A stretch of DNA of 64,000 nt from Nageia nagi (GCA_050084985.1 JBITNC010000001.1:101990001-102054000); one strand, 5' to 3'; shown: positions 45,340 to 57,850, counted from the stretch's first letter. Notes: generated by a model not told the origin, from the letters alone. Numbers and translations are program-made.

Positions 45340-46525
45340 CATTCAAGCAAAAAGCCTCTCGGTATGCCATACTAGGAGATGTGGTCTATAAACGATCCTA
45401 TGATGGTGTCCTCCTTCGATGCTTAGAGCTTTGTGACCAACATATTGTAATAAAAACTTATCATGAAGGTTTTTAGGATAGACATTTTAATGAAACAACC
45501 ATCGCTAAATGTATTCTTAGGATGGGATATTATTAGCCAACTATATAACAAGATTATCAAAAATATGTTAGAAAATGTGTTAAGTACCAACAACATTCTA
45601 ATTTGGAACATCTTCCTTCTTGGGCCCTTAACCCCATCTAGTCTATATGGCCTTTTGCTTAGTGGGGTTTCTATCTCATAGGTTAGTTTGTACCTCCATC
45701 TTTAGGTAGACATAAGTTCATAATCATCACAATAGAGTACTCTACCAAGTGGGTTGAACCTAAACCAATTATGTCTACCATTGGTCCCAAGATTGCTAAT
45801 TTTATTGACACCCATATCATTTATTGTATTGGTATCCTGCATAAGATTGTATTAGATAATGGAATACCTTTCAAGAATCAACATCTTAGGGAATTGTGAA
45901 ATGCCTACAATATTTAACATTCCTTCTCTATGCTATATTACCCCTAGGGTAATGGTTAAGCAGAAGCATCTAACAAAATCATTATCATAATTTTGAAGAA
46001 GATGGTTAATGATAACCATAGAAATTGGCATGAATGTCTCCCTTATGCCTTGTGGGCCTATCATACTAGTATTAGGATGTCCAAGGGAGCTACCTCATTA
46101 TCATTAGTCTATGGTGTTGAAGTAATCATGCCCCTTGAGCTAGAAATTTTATACCTCAGAGTTCAATTACAAGGCCTCATTCCTAATGAGGAAGCTAGAT
46201 AAGCCCAATTAGACTAGCTAACCCTTCTTGATGAGAGATGAGTCAATGCCATCCAACATCATAAGGTTTATCAATAATGGTTGAAGCAGATAACAACAAA
46301 AGGGTTCGACCCATAGAGTTTGAAATTGGTGACTTAGTACTTAAGGAAAATTAGCAACAGTCACATGTTCAAAGGCCTTTATGAGATAAGTTTGCACCAA
46401 ATTGGTTAGGGCCTTATATTATCAAGAATAAATTTGGTACAGGTGCTTATCATTTGGTTGATCTCAAGGGTTATGAAGAGATGGAGCTCATTAATATCCT
46501 CCATCTTCATCCATTTTATATTTAA
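45340..46525 (+). pseudogene. Tat element integrase
   Basis: The zinc-binding block begins near 45440 ('TYHEGF', H...H, then 'CVKYQQHSNL', C..C). The core has 'IIITIEYSTKWVEPKPI' (about 45720) and 'FIDTHIIYCIGILHKIVLDN' (about 45802), then 'EASNKIIITILKKMVNDNHR' and 'WHECLPYALWAYHTSIRMS' (about 45964-46080). A decayed GPY-like segment lies near 46400-46500 ('LGPYIIKNKFG', across frames). Frames change several times and stops are common. Confidence 0.83.
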
Positions 46526-49019
46526 TTTGCTTTGCTTGATTTGTCTTTGTCTATTGTTGTGTGTTTATCTTTGGTTTGTCTGCTTAGTTTGTTTGTGCTT
46601 CCATCTTATCTCATCATCTTGGCCTTATTTATTGTCACATTTTATCTTGTTCTAGTCACTCATTTATCTATCCTAGGTGTTAAGGGATGGCTTACGTGTA
46701 ACCATTCCCTTGGGCTTAGGTGTGTCCATCACTTCCTTTTTTTCACCACTTTACTTTCTTTTTGATTATTTTATTGGAAGTCAATACTATGTTGGTTCTC
46801 CACTTTTTAGTGTCATCCTACATTTTTTGGATGCATTGAGGCCACTAGTAAGTCATCTCCCCATCATGTGTTAGTCCTTGTATCATCATGTCATTCCTGT
46901 TTTTATCATTGTCTTGCATTTGCCATGTTATTCCCTACTTTTCATCCTCATCTGAGTAGGGGCTGTTAGACATTATCTTCATTCTAGCTTGTTTGTTTTC
47001 ATCTGCATTTTATTTTGTTCATCTTACTTTGTTGCCTTTATCTTATCTTGTTTGTTGCATCAGGTCCTTTGTATTCTAATTATGTAAAGACCTCATCTCT
47101 GGCATCTCCACATGTTTAGGTCACTTGTCACCACACATGATTCGTAGATTCTCGATGAGGATACAACCACTTGGGTCTTAGTAACCATATCAAGTTTTTT
47201 GATAAATCTCTCCCTTGGGATTGATCATAGGCTACAGAATATCATGGTTTCTAAGGGAAATATCCTACAACCTTGTGATTTGCGACCTCGATGGACTTAT
47301 GTCAATTCAATGATGTAGGCCTTTGTTTTACCTAGTTTTATCTTCATTTCTCTCTTTTATGATGATTTTGGGGTCCTATGCATTGTCATTAATGCTTTCA
47401 TTGCATTTCATATGCTTTTGTCAGGTTTCATCATTCATCATTTTATTAAAATTTGGTTTTATTTATCTTTTGTAATGAAGTTTAACCTTGACAATTTAAT
47501 GAATGATCAATTTTACTAGTTTCACATTCATTCAGGTGTCATTAGCAAGTCAATTTCATTCATTTTTGATCATGTCTCACCTATTTACTTGGAGTTCAAA
47601 GTTGGCCCTTCTCACCTATGCGCATGGATGCCCTACCATATTGACCTAGGTTGCATTGTCATCCTTGTTTGTACATTGGTAGTATTTCACCTCATTAAGT
47701 CCTAAATGTCATGTTGTACCATTTCAAGTCATTTCGTCACCATTTTGTCACCTATTTTGTTTCAAGGATGAAGGTCTTGAAAATTGACCCTTGTAAAAGT
47801 TGGCTATTTGATTTTTCTTTTTGATGTGTCAAACAATGTCCATTTTTAGATCTGCCTTTTCCTAGACCTTCATCAATGTAAACATGATCATCATGTCATG
47901 TTTCATAGCCTAGTTTCATCATTTGTTAAGTTTTTGCAAGATATTTCCTAGGCTACTCATAACAGTGCACTTTCAATGAGCACTAAAGGGCTATCACCCT
48001 AGTCTAGGTAGTCTTCTGTTTCCCTTTCAAAAATAGGTCAAATGACCTCCATTTTTTGAACCGTTTGATCCTACACCTAGACTATATAACCATCTACCAT
48101 ATTGTCAAGACAAGTTATCAAATTGTCAACATGATCGATTGTTGTGGTTCATCAAATTTCATAATTTTCCATTTTTTCAAAAGTGTCATTTTTGCTTTGT
48201 TTTAGTTTTGATCCAATTCGGTCACATTGTGGTAATGCTTTGATCAAGTTTATCATTGTGTTTTACATGATGGGTGTAAATCAAGTATTTCAGGGGATGT
48301 CTTTATTGCATGTCCTCGCCTCATTTTACGCATTATTGTGGAAAAATTTTGATAGCATTTTAGCAACATTTTGGCTTATTTTTCTTTATTTTTAAGTTAT
48401 GTTTAGTACCTCAATGTATTGCTTACTTATTTTGTGGGTTGTTTATGTTTTAGGTATGTCTTTTTATGTCTTTTTGTAATGTCTATCATTTTATGTCTTT
48501 TTACATACGTTTTATCATTTGGTATTGAGATTTTTACTATTGTACTTAGTTGTCATTATTTTTATTATTTGTGATCAATCATACTTTATTATTTTGTGTT
48601 TGTCTCTTTGTTCATTCCTTATGTGTTTAGACATGCAAGTTCATTTTTCCAATGATGTGTTTAAGCATATAGGTTCATTTTAAGTCTTTCTTTCATGTTT
48701 ATTTTAAGTGTTCCTTTAAGTTCATATTTAGGTCTTTTATGTGTTCCTTTTAGGGCTCATTTTAATTCATTTTAGCATTCATTTTAGGTCAATTTATAAG
48801 TCTATTAGTAGTGTCCATTTTAAGTTCATTTTATGTCTACTTAGGTCCATAAAATGTTGCATACATTCATAGTTTCAATTTGCATCCATCACATGTAAAT
48901 AAAAGTAAATACATGCATTCATTACCAACATTAAGTACACATGTAGGTCAAAATATAAGTCATCATATATCATAAATATCATAAATGTCATGCATATTAG
49001 TCTTGTACAGTCCAAAGTA
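46526..49019. other. Tat element 3' non-coding region, first part
   Basis: T-rich sequence with no conserved frame between integrase and the antisense ORF region. Short frames at 46434-46874 are Leu/Ser/Phe-rich and look compositional. At 48610-48850 'ttcattttaagtc'-like motifs recur irregularly. Confidence 0.55.
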
Positions 49020-50429
49020 TACTAAACATACATGTCTAGCTCAAAATACATGTACATGAACTTGTGCGCTCTAGCACCAAAATTGGTATGCATAATCTTA
49101 TTAAAATTCACACCTCTAGGGTGTGGGGTCATCTTGCCTCTATCATCAGCTAGGGGGAGTCCTAGTATCCCCCTATCCCTTTGCTTGAGCCTCATTGGGC
49201 TGCTCTCATCAATCACATCGCTCTTCCCTACTGAGAGAGGTGACCTAAAAAATTGACCTACAACTTGTGAGATAGCTTGTCTAATGAGCCCATATGTCCC
49301 TATCCCTATCCCTTCCTTTACAACTATCTCTACCCCTTGAATCATCATCTATGTATCCATGATCTATATTGGTGCTTGTTGTTGAACTAAGTGCCCCTCA
49401 CTATGGTGACTCCTCTCCATGTTACAAGACATGCTTCAGGCTATTGATGTGATCTTAGAGGTCTCTAGGTCAATGGGCACTAATCTTACCTCTAGAAATT
49501 ATCCCTACCATGCTAATGTTCTAATGGTGTCCCTTTCCACCTCATCTAATTCCTGACTGAGCTATCTTGATGTGCTATTCTATGCTATAGGAGGCCTCAT
49601 CTCTAGAGGGTTTATTTGGACCATCACATCCATAAATAGCCTTACCTTATCACTCAAGCTTATCAGTAGCACCTCATTTTGGGTGTGGATCTTAACACTT
49701 GGGCTTACACCCCTAAACTTATGCTCATAGTGCTTCTCTTTCTTTGGCCATGGTTGCAAACATAATCAATAGGGTATGCATGTCTATCTGTAGGGTGCTA
49801 CCCCATCCCTCTACTACCACCTTGGTGGTATGTTCTAAATCTTGATAACCTTGGAAGATATCAACCAATCTTGAGGCTACTTCCCATGCTACCTCTGTAG
49901 TCACCTGTGCTACCACTACCTCCATCTTCATTACCTTCTCAATAGCTAACTAAGCTTGTAGCTCTTTAATCTAAGCTATATTCCATCCCTCTCTATTTGT
50001 AACTTGACCATCTGAGGGTTGAGCTATTAAAGATCAAATTGTGGGGTCCTTGATCTCTCCCCCTCCTACTGAGTTAGCTACTTTGGTACATCCACATCTA
50101 TCTCATGAGCGTGTCTCTCACCATCACCTTAGGTATCCCCTCCATCATCATCCTTATCACCCTAGGCATTATCCTCACCTTGTTCCTCCTCCTCTCCAGC
50201 CTCATTGGTCACCTCCTCCTTGACCCCTAGGCTAAATCCTCCCTTAGGGACCCATGGGTCTACTATTGGAGATCCTCTTTACCTTTTAGCAATTAGCCAT
50301 ACCTAGAGTTGGTCCCTTTATGGGGCCCACCATGCATCATAGTTGGGCATGGTTTGCACATCATTTGCCACTACCCTCTCTAATGGTGCATCTAATGCTT
50401 CATTTAGCTCTACATACTCCAATATTGAT
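49020..50429 (-). pseudogene. C-terminal and trailing part of antisense ORF in Tat element
   Basis: Continuing the antisense PMD frame downstream on the - strand, several frames stay open (49725-49931 and 49022-49348) but I recognise no domain in them. A Gly/Asp/Glu-rich acidic stretch lies near 50240-50090 and an amphipathic, possibly coiled stretch at 49931-49725. They may be the C-terminal extension of the PMD protein or unrelated. Stops interrupt repeatedly. Confidence 0.4.
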
Positions 50430-51532
50430 CACACTAATGCCTCCTTTGACTACCCTTGTATATAGAATTAGTTCAAGATGAACATCTTGTACCAACCCAT
50501 GTTGGCACTAGACTCTCTCAAACCTATATATCTCCATGTCCCTAATGTAGTAGACTCTCTCAAACCTATATATCTCCATGTCCCTAATGTAGTGCCCTCT
50601 AATGTGTCATTTCCTATAGGCATGAGCCAGCTACATTGCATCCTTTTCCCATGTTGACCCTTCTTGGTAGGTCTGGTAGATAATATCCTAGGGCTATAGT
50701 CTTGTCAGTATAGCTTTGTACCAATCAGTGTTACCCTCATAAGGGCATCTTCATGGTCTCTTATGCTTATGCTTCTAGCATTGAGTGTAGAGTACCTCTA
50801 TCCCTACCATTTGAGGGATGTCCTCCATCATCTCTAGCCTATGTATGTTGATCAGTAGTCTGTTCAACCTCCCAAGTTGAATATGTTCCCAAGCCCACAC
50901 CTATAGTAGTAAAGTCATGCTCACTCCATGTCTACCTTTGGCTGCTATCGCTAGCTCCTTGTACATTTGCACTAGTAGCATTGATCCCCATACAAATATT
51001 ATGCTCTCCTGTACCATCCTAGTGATAACCTAGAACATATTCCATGGGAACCTAGATCCTAAGGAATTTGGTAAGATGAAAGATGAAATCAATAGCATGG
51101 CTATCATCTCTCTCTATTTAAGGCAATCTTGATTGTATAATGGATCAATTAGTAACCTTCCATTGGTAAGGTTCTCTGATGTAGGGTTTGATGACCATGT
51201 TATTCATGGCCATAATGATTTGCTCTCCCTTGAGTGGCACTTTGAATATCTGATAGACATCTTCCAATGTCATCATCATCTCCCCTTTTAGAAGCAAGAA
51301 TGTACAATGATCTGGATCACAACACTCCCTGAGTGTGATCATGTATGAGGTGTCTCCCTTGATAGGAATAATCCTTACAACTCTTGTGAGCCCCACAACC
51401 TCTAGTCAATCCCAGTTTGCTTGGGTCAGCATCATTCTCACCTCTTTCTAGAGAGGTCAAAACTTGTGTCAAAGTTTTATTTAGCATAAAGTCTTTGTTA
51501 GTCAACTTTGCATTTTCTATTTCCAAATTCAA
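50430..51532 (-). pseudogene. Antisense plant mobile domain (PMD, aminotransferase-like) ORF
   Basis: On the strand opposite the Tat polyprotein, conserved PMD blocks occur in the right order. 'GLTRVVRII' and 'CDPDHCTF' lead to 'GEMMMTLEDVYQIFKVP' at about 51285-51235, the GE-x-T-x-T-L-E-D-V signature. 'FVWGSMLLVQMYKEL' is at about 50996-50952. 'VWAWEHIQLGRLN' is at about 50901-50863, the LLQ-x-W-x-W-E block. 'GHYIRDMEIYRFERV' is at about 50603-50551, followed by 'QHGLVQDV', the ERV-x-RQFG-x-x-Q block. Frames shift between blocks and in-frame stops occur, so it is a pseudogene. PMD proteins include the Arabidopsis MAIN/MAIL family, and the domain is also carried by plant transposons. A 42-bp tandem duplication repeats the ERV block. 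The role in the element is unknown. Confidence 0.8.
50509..50592 (-). repeat. Perfect 42-bp tandem duplication inside the PMD frame
   Basis: 50509-50550 and 50551-50592 are identical, starting 'tagactctctcaaacc'. The unit is 14 codons, so the duplication keeps frame and repeats the 'YIRDMEIYRFERV' block. Perfect identity indicates a recent event relative to the decay around it. Confidence 0.95.
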
Positions 51533-53658
51533 TGGTCTCTATGTATAAGTCAATTCTATGTGTCACCTAGGGTATTTGTTTGCATTTTCATCTAGGTTGC
51601 ATTTCTTATTTTTTGGTCGATCTCACCTTTGTCAAAATAATCCTCATGAAGGATGACTAGGTTAACCTAGTCATCCAAGGTTTGAATGACTAGTCAAGTC
51701 ATCCTTCACCTGGGTAATCCCAAATTGAATTATCTAGGATGTTGATGATTTGAAGAGTTTAAATTTTTTTAAAAAATAAAATAACTTATGTATAAAAATT
51801 CAAATTTTAATACCAAATTTGATAAATCCACATTAGGATGCCATTTTGTGAGATTTTGACTCATTTTTATTGAAATAATCTTATTCTAATTATTGTTGTT
51901 ATATGTGGCTGATGTTGTAATTTCTTATTCAAACTCCAACCTCTAGTTATCATGGTCTTTAATGTTTGATTTCATAAGTTACAGCCTAGACATTTTCTTT
52001 ATTCCATCGAGTGGAGCAAACCCTTATAGTTATGTTTTATTTTCATTTCTTATTATCTGTGGGTGTTTAATAGTTTTACCCTATCCTAATAGCTTTACTA
52101 ATGGATGCAAGTTGTAAATTACTTTAATAGCATGAATAATTATTAGTGCATTATTCCTATGATGAATCAATATACAAATCCTTGTTTAGCCTATCATACA
52201 AAAACAAGGTGAGGGTTTCAACCCTACCATTTTGGGTGATGGCTCATCCCCTCCAAGTGGAACTTTCCCTTGACCCATGTCACCATGTAGGTGGTCAAAT
52301 TACTCCACCTTTTTTTTTGCTTCCATCTCATTGATAGTATACATCTCTGAATAGTTCACCATCACTAGGTCCAAAGCTTTCACTGTTAGGTTGCACAATT
52401 GCTCAGTAAATGGTAAAACTCAAAATGGTAAAAGTTACAATTCAAAATGAATAGTAAACATGATGATTTCACTTTTTATTATTTTTATTTTTTACCCTAA
52501 TTAGATTGTACGAATGATCCCTAATCTCCTAGATGACTTTATAAACCCTAGTCATTTGGATGACTTGTAGTCATTAGGATGACTTGCAATCGTTAGAATG
52601 ATTTTCTCTATCATTATCACACTTTGTACACCTTCTATCATGATCATCATTTCCTTCTCCATTCAATCAAATGGTTAGACTTCTTATCTTATCATCCATC
52701 ACACCTTCCCATTTGAGGGAAGATCTTCACACATAATTTTCAAAGTAATAAAATTTTTACTTTTTAGGTAGGAACATCATTGAATTTGTGAAGGACATGT
52801 CAGATGCATGGTCAACTCTCCTTGCACTATGAGTGTTAGCTAGATGATTATTAGTTCAATGTCATGGATTGGCAATAAATATATTTTGACATCATCATGC
52901 CTAAAATGGTCACTTTAGGTTGACATGATAGATTAACAATCATCATATTTTGACATCATCATGTTTGACAAGGTCATTGTAGATCATCATGGTGGATTGG
53001 AAATAAATACACTCTAACATGACCATGTATGACATTGTCATTTAGATAGGATATGATTGATTGACAATCAAAATACTCAAATATCATCATGTTTTGCTTA
53101 GTTATTCTTATGCAAGAATTGTATGCCTATGTGCTATGGTCCCACACTTGGTAGGTCTGTGAGTCTATGATCATCACCCTTTGAATGCTAGGGAAAAGTA
53201 GAGTTAGACACCATTTAGTTGTTGGGGAAAAGCAAAGATCATTCCCTTCAAATTTTGTAGCAAATAAGAGATCATTTCCCTTTCAACACTTAGATTAGAT
53301 TATATTAGATTAAATTTTTGCTTTATCATTTTAATTCCTACTTATTCTACTTGTTAAATGTTGTTACAGGTCAATTGTCATGAGATCCAATTTCATCTTA
53401 TATAGCCTATCATGTGTTGAAACTAGACTTCATTAGATCCTCATGGTGCTTGATACCATCTTATACAGCCTATCATGCATCCAAATTAGATTAGGATAGA
53501 GTGATTAGGATGATCTTATATGACCTATCATGCATCAAAACTAGCTCTCATCTTGATTATTTTGCTATCATTTATCATTATCAATTATCAGTTATCATTT
53601 CACATATTTTTGTAATAAGCTTCTCATAGGTTTGAAGCTTAGCATAGAAATGGACAAC
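51533..53658. other. Tat element 3' non-coding region with degenerate repeats
   Basis: No coding signal. Imperfect repeats of about 60 bp containing 'tttgacatcatcatg' lie at 52870-53100. Another set with 'atcttatatagcctatcatg' followed by 'catc' lies at 53395-53545. No clear polypurine tract precedes the 3' LTR at 53659 ('agcatagaaatggacaac' only). Confidence 0.55.
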
Positions 53659-54834
53659 TATAAACACCCTAAAAATGCATTTTGCTTCATTTATAGGGTT
53701 GCATTAATATTTTTACATATATAATGTGTTATATTATCATGTTGGACTAATGTGTGTTTTGCAGGTCCTTTGACATACATTGATCGACTCAATTTAGACC
53801 TTTTATTTTGCTAAAACCTTTGTTACTAGTTGCTTGGATGAATTTTTAGTAACCTAAACAATCCTATAGATATCATAATCACCCAGATGATCCTGACTAA
53901 GCATTATAAAATTTAAAAGGCACATATTTCAAGTTTCTTCTTCAATTTTTGCACTTTGACATACACATACTTTGTAACTCTGTACATTTCCAATGCTCAT
54001 ACCTATGTTTTATGAGATCATTATGAATGATATGTTACATCAAGAGCATTCATCTCCATTCCTTGAGCATACTTATCCATTTTGCATGGAGTGAGGTACT
54101 CTTTGACTATTTGGGAATTTTCTTGAGATATTAATATTGCCTTTCATTATTATTTATAGATTTTACAGACCAAAGCATTATTGATAAGAGACTTGTATCC
54201 TTTATTTAAATATATATTTGCATTTATGTGACATATAGGTATTTTTCTAGGCTAATTACATCCTAGGGTTTAGGCTGGGGTTTGACCTTTGAGATCCAAA
54301 CCTTAGGGTTGGCATATCTTTGTTAATAAAGTTGCATTCTTAGCTTTGAAGTTGTGAACATTATTGTCATACATTATCATTTCATTGGATCTTTAAATAT
54401 ACATTGCAAATCTCTAGAATCATTTTTCAATTTAGCATATCTTTATCTTTTACACTTGTCAATTGTCTTTGTCCTAGCATTTACCATTGATCTTTATGAT
54501 TCTAGAATACCTTTGCATTATAGGCATTGATATCTTTGCGAATATCCATTTGACTATGGATTAAGGGGATCTACAACCTTGTAGAGTTGGGGTTCTACCT
54601 CATTTTGGGAAATCACAAGGTCCTTAGGACTTGTGATTTGAAGTCCCCTTTAATCTTGTTTCCTTTCATATTTGAGCACTATTTGACATCATTGGAGACT
54701 AAGGACCATTTCTAAACCTTGCTTTCATCATTATTATCAAATCACAATATAAGAAAGTTAGAATTGAATAACTTAATATTTGAAATGCTATAGATGGCTT
54801 GAGTGTTTCAGGTGTTAGTATTTTGAGGTGTTCA
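53659..54834 (+). repeat. Tat element 3' LTR
   Basis: Begins TATAAACACCCTAAAAATGC (TG mutated to TA) and ends TGAGGTGTTCA. It aligns over its full 1176 bp with 22506-23681. The following CACCC and copia A integrase sequence mark its end. Confidence 0.9.
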
Positions 54835-54839
54835 CACCC

Positions 54840-55855
54840 CACAAGAAACTAGGAAGATTTTCCAACATGCATTTAGCCATCTCCATAATTATCCTATTTT
54901 TCCTTTCGATAACATTATTTTGCTAAGGTGTATAGGGAATCGTAAACTATCTTTTGATCCTATACTTGTCATAATAATCATAAATCTCATTGCTATTATA
55001 CTCACCCCCATTATTTGATCTCAACATCTTGATTTTAAGGTTATTCTAATTTTTAATTAAAGCCTTGAAATCTTTGAACTTATCAAAGGTTTGATCCTTG
55101 TGCTCAAGTAGATAACCAAATGCCATTCTTTTGAAGTCTTCGATGAAGGTCAATACATAAGATGCTCCCCCAAGCAACTCAAATTGAAATAGACCCATCA
55201 AATCTAAATTCATAAGATGAAAAGGTTAGGTTACCCTTATTACCTTATCTTTTTTAAATCTTTTTCTATTCATCTTTTTGAAGATGCACTTCTTACATAG
55301 ACCATTTGTGGGTGAAATTGAAGAAAAAATTTCCATAAGTTTTTGGTATTGCATGACTTGAATACTTTTGTGGTTAAGGTGCCCTAAATGCTGGTGCCAA
55401 AGATTATGCTTAAAATAAACATTTATAGTAAGACACATCTTTGTTGGAACTTGATCCACAATGTAGAGATCATTTTTTACTAGAACCTTTCACCAAAGTG
55501 AAAAGTCCCTTCTTAATGCATCAAAAGTGTGAGTTGAACTCAAATGAGTATCTTTTCCTGGCAACTTGAATTATGAAAAGAAGGTTCATTATAAGCTTAT
55601 GCATATAGAACACATTTTCAAGAACCTTTTCATGAATAAACACACTCCCAATCCCTTGGACTTCAAGGATTAAATTTTCACCTATCACAACTACATCCTT
55701 TTTATACTTATAAAAATTTTCAAACTTATCCTTTTCAAAGAATAGGTGATTAGTGCACCCAAAGTCAACAATCAAATAAATCAAGAAAGTGTGAGTCATG
55801 GAGTAAAGAGCAGAAATAAAAATAACTTTAATATATTTTTTTTCCTTTGAGATTC
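54840..55855 (-). pseudogene. Copia A protease and integrase
   Basis: On the - strand, the protease at 55799-55521 starts 'LIYLIVDFGCTNHLFFEK', where the D-S-G active site has become D-F-G, followed by 'GIGSVFIHEKVLENVF'. The integrase zinc domain at 55459-55226 has 'LWHQHLGHLNHKS' and 'GLCKKCIFKK', all four zinc ligands present. The integrase core continues to 54840 with several frame changes and ends in 'MEMAKCMLENLPSFLW'. It then resumes at 22505 with 'GEVM'. The break is the Tat insertion. Confidence 0.87.
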
Positions 55856-56345
55856 TTCACATTTCCATTTTTTTGATCTTTTCTTCTCTTTTTTTCTTGT
55901 AGAAATCAAATTCTTTATGACCATAGCTACCACAAAAGTTATAATTACCATCAAATTTTACCTTGGGATTTGGTCTATTTACCTTGCCCTTTCCATATTT
56001 TTGCTTATATTTGTTATTGTTTCCTTTCTTTTTAAATTTCTTAGAGGTAGTAGGAAAAAAATTCTTCTGATACTTGAACTTCTTCTTGAAAGGAGTTTTG
56101 GTTTCTCTTAGAGCAACATTATTATCCTTTGGAGAAGAGATCAACACTTTTTTGTTAAGAGTTTCCTCATACTTTAGAAGGAGCATTGAAATGTTCTTGA
56201 GAGAGAAGACTTCTTCATCATGAAGCCTATTCTCAATAACTATCACAAAGTTACTGAAATTTAAAGAATGATAAAGACCATGAACTCATCATTTATCCAA
56301 TTGTAGCTACAACCAATGATCCATAAACTATAAGATTAAAAATTT
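55856..56345 (-). pseudogene. Copia A gag, C-terminal part
   Basis: Open on the - strand from 56246 to 55857: 'EVFSLKNISMLLLKYEETL', 'VLISSPKDNNVAL', a Lys/Asn-rich basic stretch and a degenerate zinc knuckle, 'NFCGSYGHKEFDFYKK', lacking the expected last Cys. Upstream to 56345 the frame is recognisable ('WINDEFMVF') with stops. The N-terminal part lies at 57850-57530, beyond an insertion. Confidence 0.85.
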
Positions 56346-56349
56346 CAAT

Positions 56350-57530
56350 TTAACCTTTACTTAGGAGCAATTCACACTTAAAATAATTAAGTGCTTGTAA
56401 AGGAAATTTAGGAAATAAATTGTAAACACAGAGAAGAGAAAAGCATTCACTATAGAAGAGACAAGCAAAATTTATCCTAGTTCACCCAGTGTGGGCTACA
56501 TCTAGCTCAAAAGCTCTCTACTATCAATGGGTGGAATCACTTTACAAGGCCTCCAAGGTCCTTCAAAACCTCCTCTCACATTCACAACACACTCCCAGCT
56601 CTAAAAATCACAACAAAACTGAAATCACTTCCTGAAATCCTCTTTTTTTTCTCTCCTGTACAATTTGCTCCCCTTTTATACAATTTTTGGAGCTAAAATT
56701 GGAGCTAATTATAACTAGGAAATTGGGTAAAAAATACATTGTTAGATACCCATTAATATTCTTAATCTTCCTATCAAATTTGGGCTCAAATGGTTGCAAA
56801 AATCTCCCAAAAATGAGCTCTGAAACTAAAAAAAATGCTCTTTGGATTATTTCAGGCTTATAGGATAAACTCAGCCTAATAATAGGACCTTAGGCAAATC
56901 AAAAATCATGAAAAAAATTTGAAAAATGCTAAAATACATCAAAAACTTAACAACAGGCAGGTGCACTATGATGGCAACATGTGGCAGGTGGTCAAGTGGT
57001 CAAACGATCAACAGGCGGCTTGTTGACTGGTCAGGTGGTACATGCAGGTGGCTTGTGATCTGGCTGGTGGCTTATGTGGGTGGCTTGGTATAGTGGTTTG
57101 ACTCCACATAAGCAATCTCCATGTAGTTGGCACTTAATAGGTGATCACCATGTTGCTTGGTTGATTGGGCAGTCATGTTGACGATCGTACAGGTGGTCAA
57201 CTCCATGTGGTCCTCCGTAGGCTCGATCAACCTTTCCATGTAGCTCTGTCTCCTTCGACATGGTCCAACTCACCTCTCCTCCTGTGTGGCCTCCATGGTG
57301 GAAGGTAGGTCCCACCATATTTTTTAATCCTTTTAATTTTTTTTTTCTCAAAAATACACAAAATGGACTTAAGGCCATATCTTCCACATATGGACTCGGA
57401 TTCTTGATCTGAAAGAAGCGTCGAAAAGTTGAAGACAAGATGATCACAATGAACACACTAAAATGGAGATTACTAAATGTTGAAGGGATCTAAATTTTTG
57501 GATCAACCAAGAAGTTATGTCCTAAAGTTA
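56350..57530 (-). mobile_element. Probable solo LTR of an unrelated element inserted in copia A gag
   Basis: This 1.2-kb block interrupts the copia A gag. Its - strand sequence ends with a 'gtagcccacactgggtgaac' block followed by 'tttgcttgtctctt', an arrangement common near the 3' ends of plant LTRs. A similar 'gtagcccacattgggtgaac' occurs in the copia D leader (about 63380). It contains no coding domain. Exact edges and target duplication could not be fixed, so solo LTR is an inference. Confidence 0.55.
56955..57130. repeat. GGTGG-rich degenerate repeat tract
   Basis: Repeated '(c/t)aggtggt' and 'ggtggctt(g/a)t' units within the probable solo LTR, compositionally unlike the AT-rich surroundings. 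Confidence 0.6.
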
Positions 57531-57850
57531 ATGATATTGTTCAAATAAAATAATAATGATCTTCCCCTTGATAATATTGAAGCAACCTTTGGAGAATGAT
57601 GAATGTTCTTGAAACTTTGGACCCTAAGTAGATTTCTTAAGCATATCCTCAGATTCCTTTGCAAAGGTTGATGAAGAGGTCATAAGAAATACTTAGTTTA
57701 ACTCTATGTAGAAAATCATAGAGGTTACCAACTCATTATTTGTCTTGTTAACTCCAAGTTCATTCTCTTATATAGGAGCAACTAGGATCTCATTAACTAT
57801 TTGCCATAGTTTCCTTGCCTACAATTCAGCTTTCATCCAAGGTTACCAAA
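57531..57850 (-). pseudogene. Copia A gag, N-terminal part
   Basis: The - strand translation matches the copia C gag region at 36000-36290. 'NNELVTSMIFYIELN' corresponds to 'KNELTTSMIYHVVLN' and 'SSSTFAKES' to 'YSSTSVKEA'. 'FNIIKGK' corresponds to 'FNLVKGK'. It is cut at about 57530 by the probable solo LTR and continues at 56345. Confidence 0.75.

Larger units (their letters stand above)
22506..54834 (+). mobile_element. Ty3/gypsy element of Tat type, with nested copia insertions and antisense PMD ORF
   Basis: Two 1176-bp direct repeats (22506-23681 and 53659-54834) bound 32.3 kb. The flanking 5-mers CTCCC (22501-22505) and CACCC (54835-54839) are a target duplication with one mismatch, and joining the flanks restores the copia A integrase-to-RT codons. 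The interior on the + strand has gag (29552-32491), protease (41600-41990), RT (43190-44230), RNase H, an archaeal-type RNase H (44740-45140) and integrase (45340-46525). The order with a second RNase H before integrase is diagnostic of the Tat group. Seven kilobases lie between integrase and the 3' LTR and include an antisense plant-mobile-domain frame. Removing copia B and C leaves about 19.3 kb. All coding parts have stops. Confidence 0.87.

Noticed and set aside
22506-54834. Interpretation of the 1176-bp direct repeats as a segmental duplication rather than LTRs
   Set aside because: Ends are TG(TA)...CA at matching positions, the flanks carry a short target duplication, and rejoining them restores copia A codons. 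All of this indicates an LTR retrotransposon.
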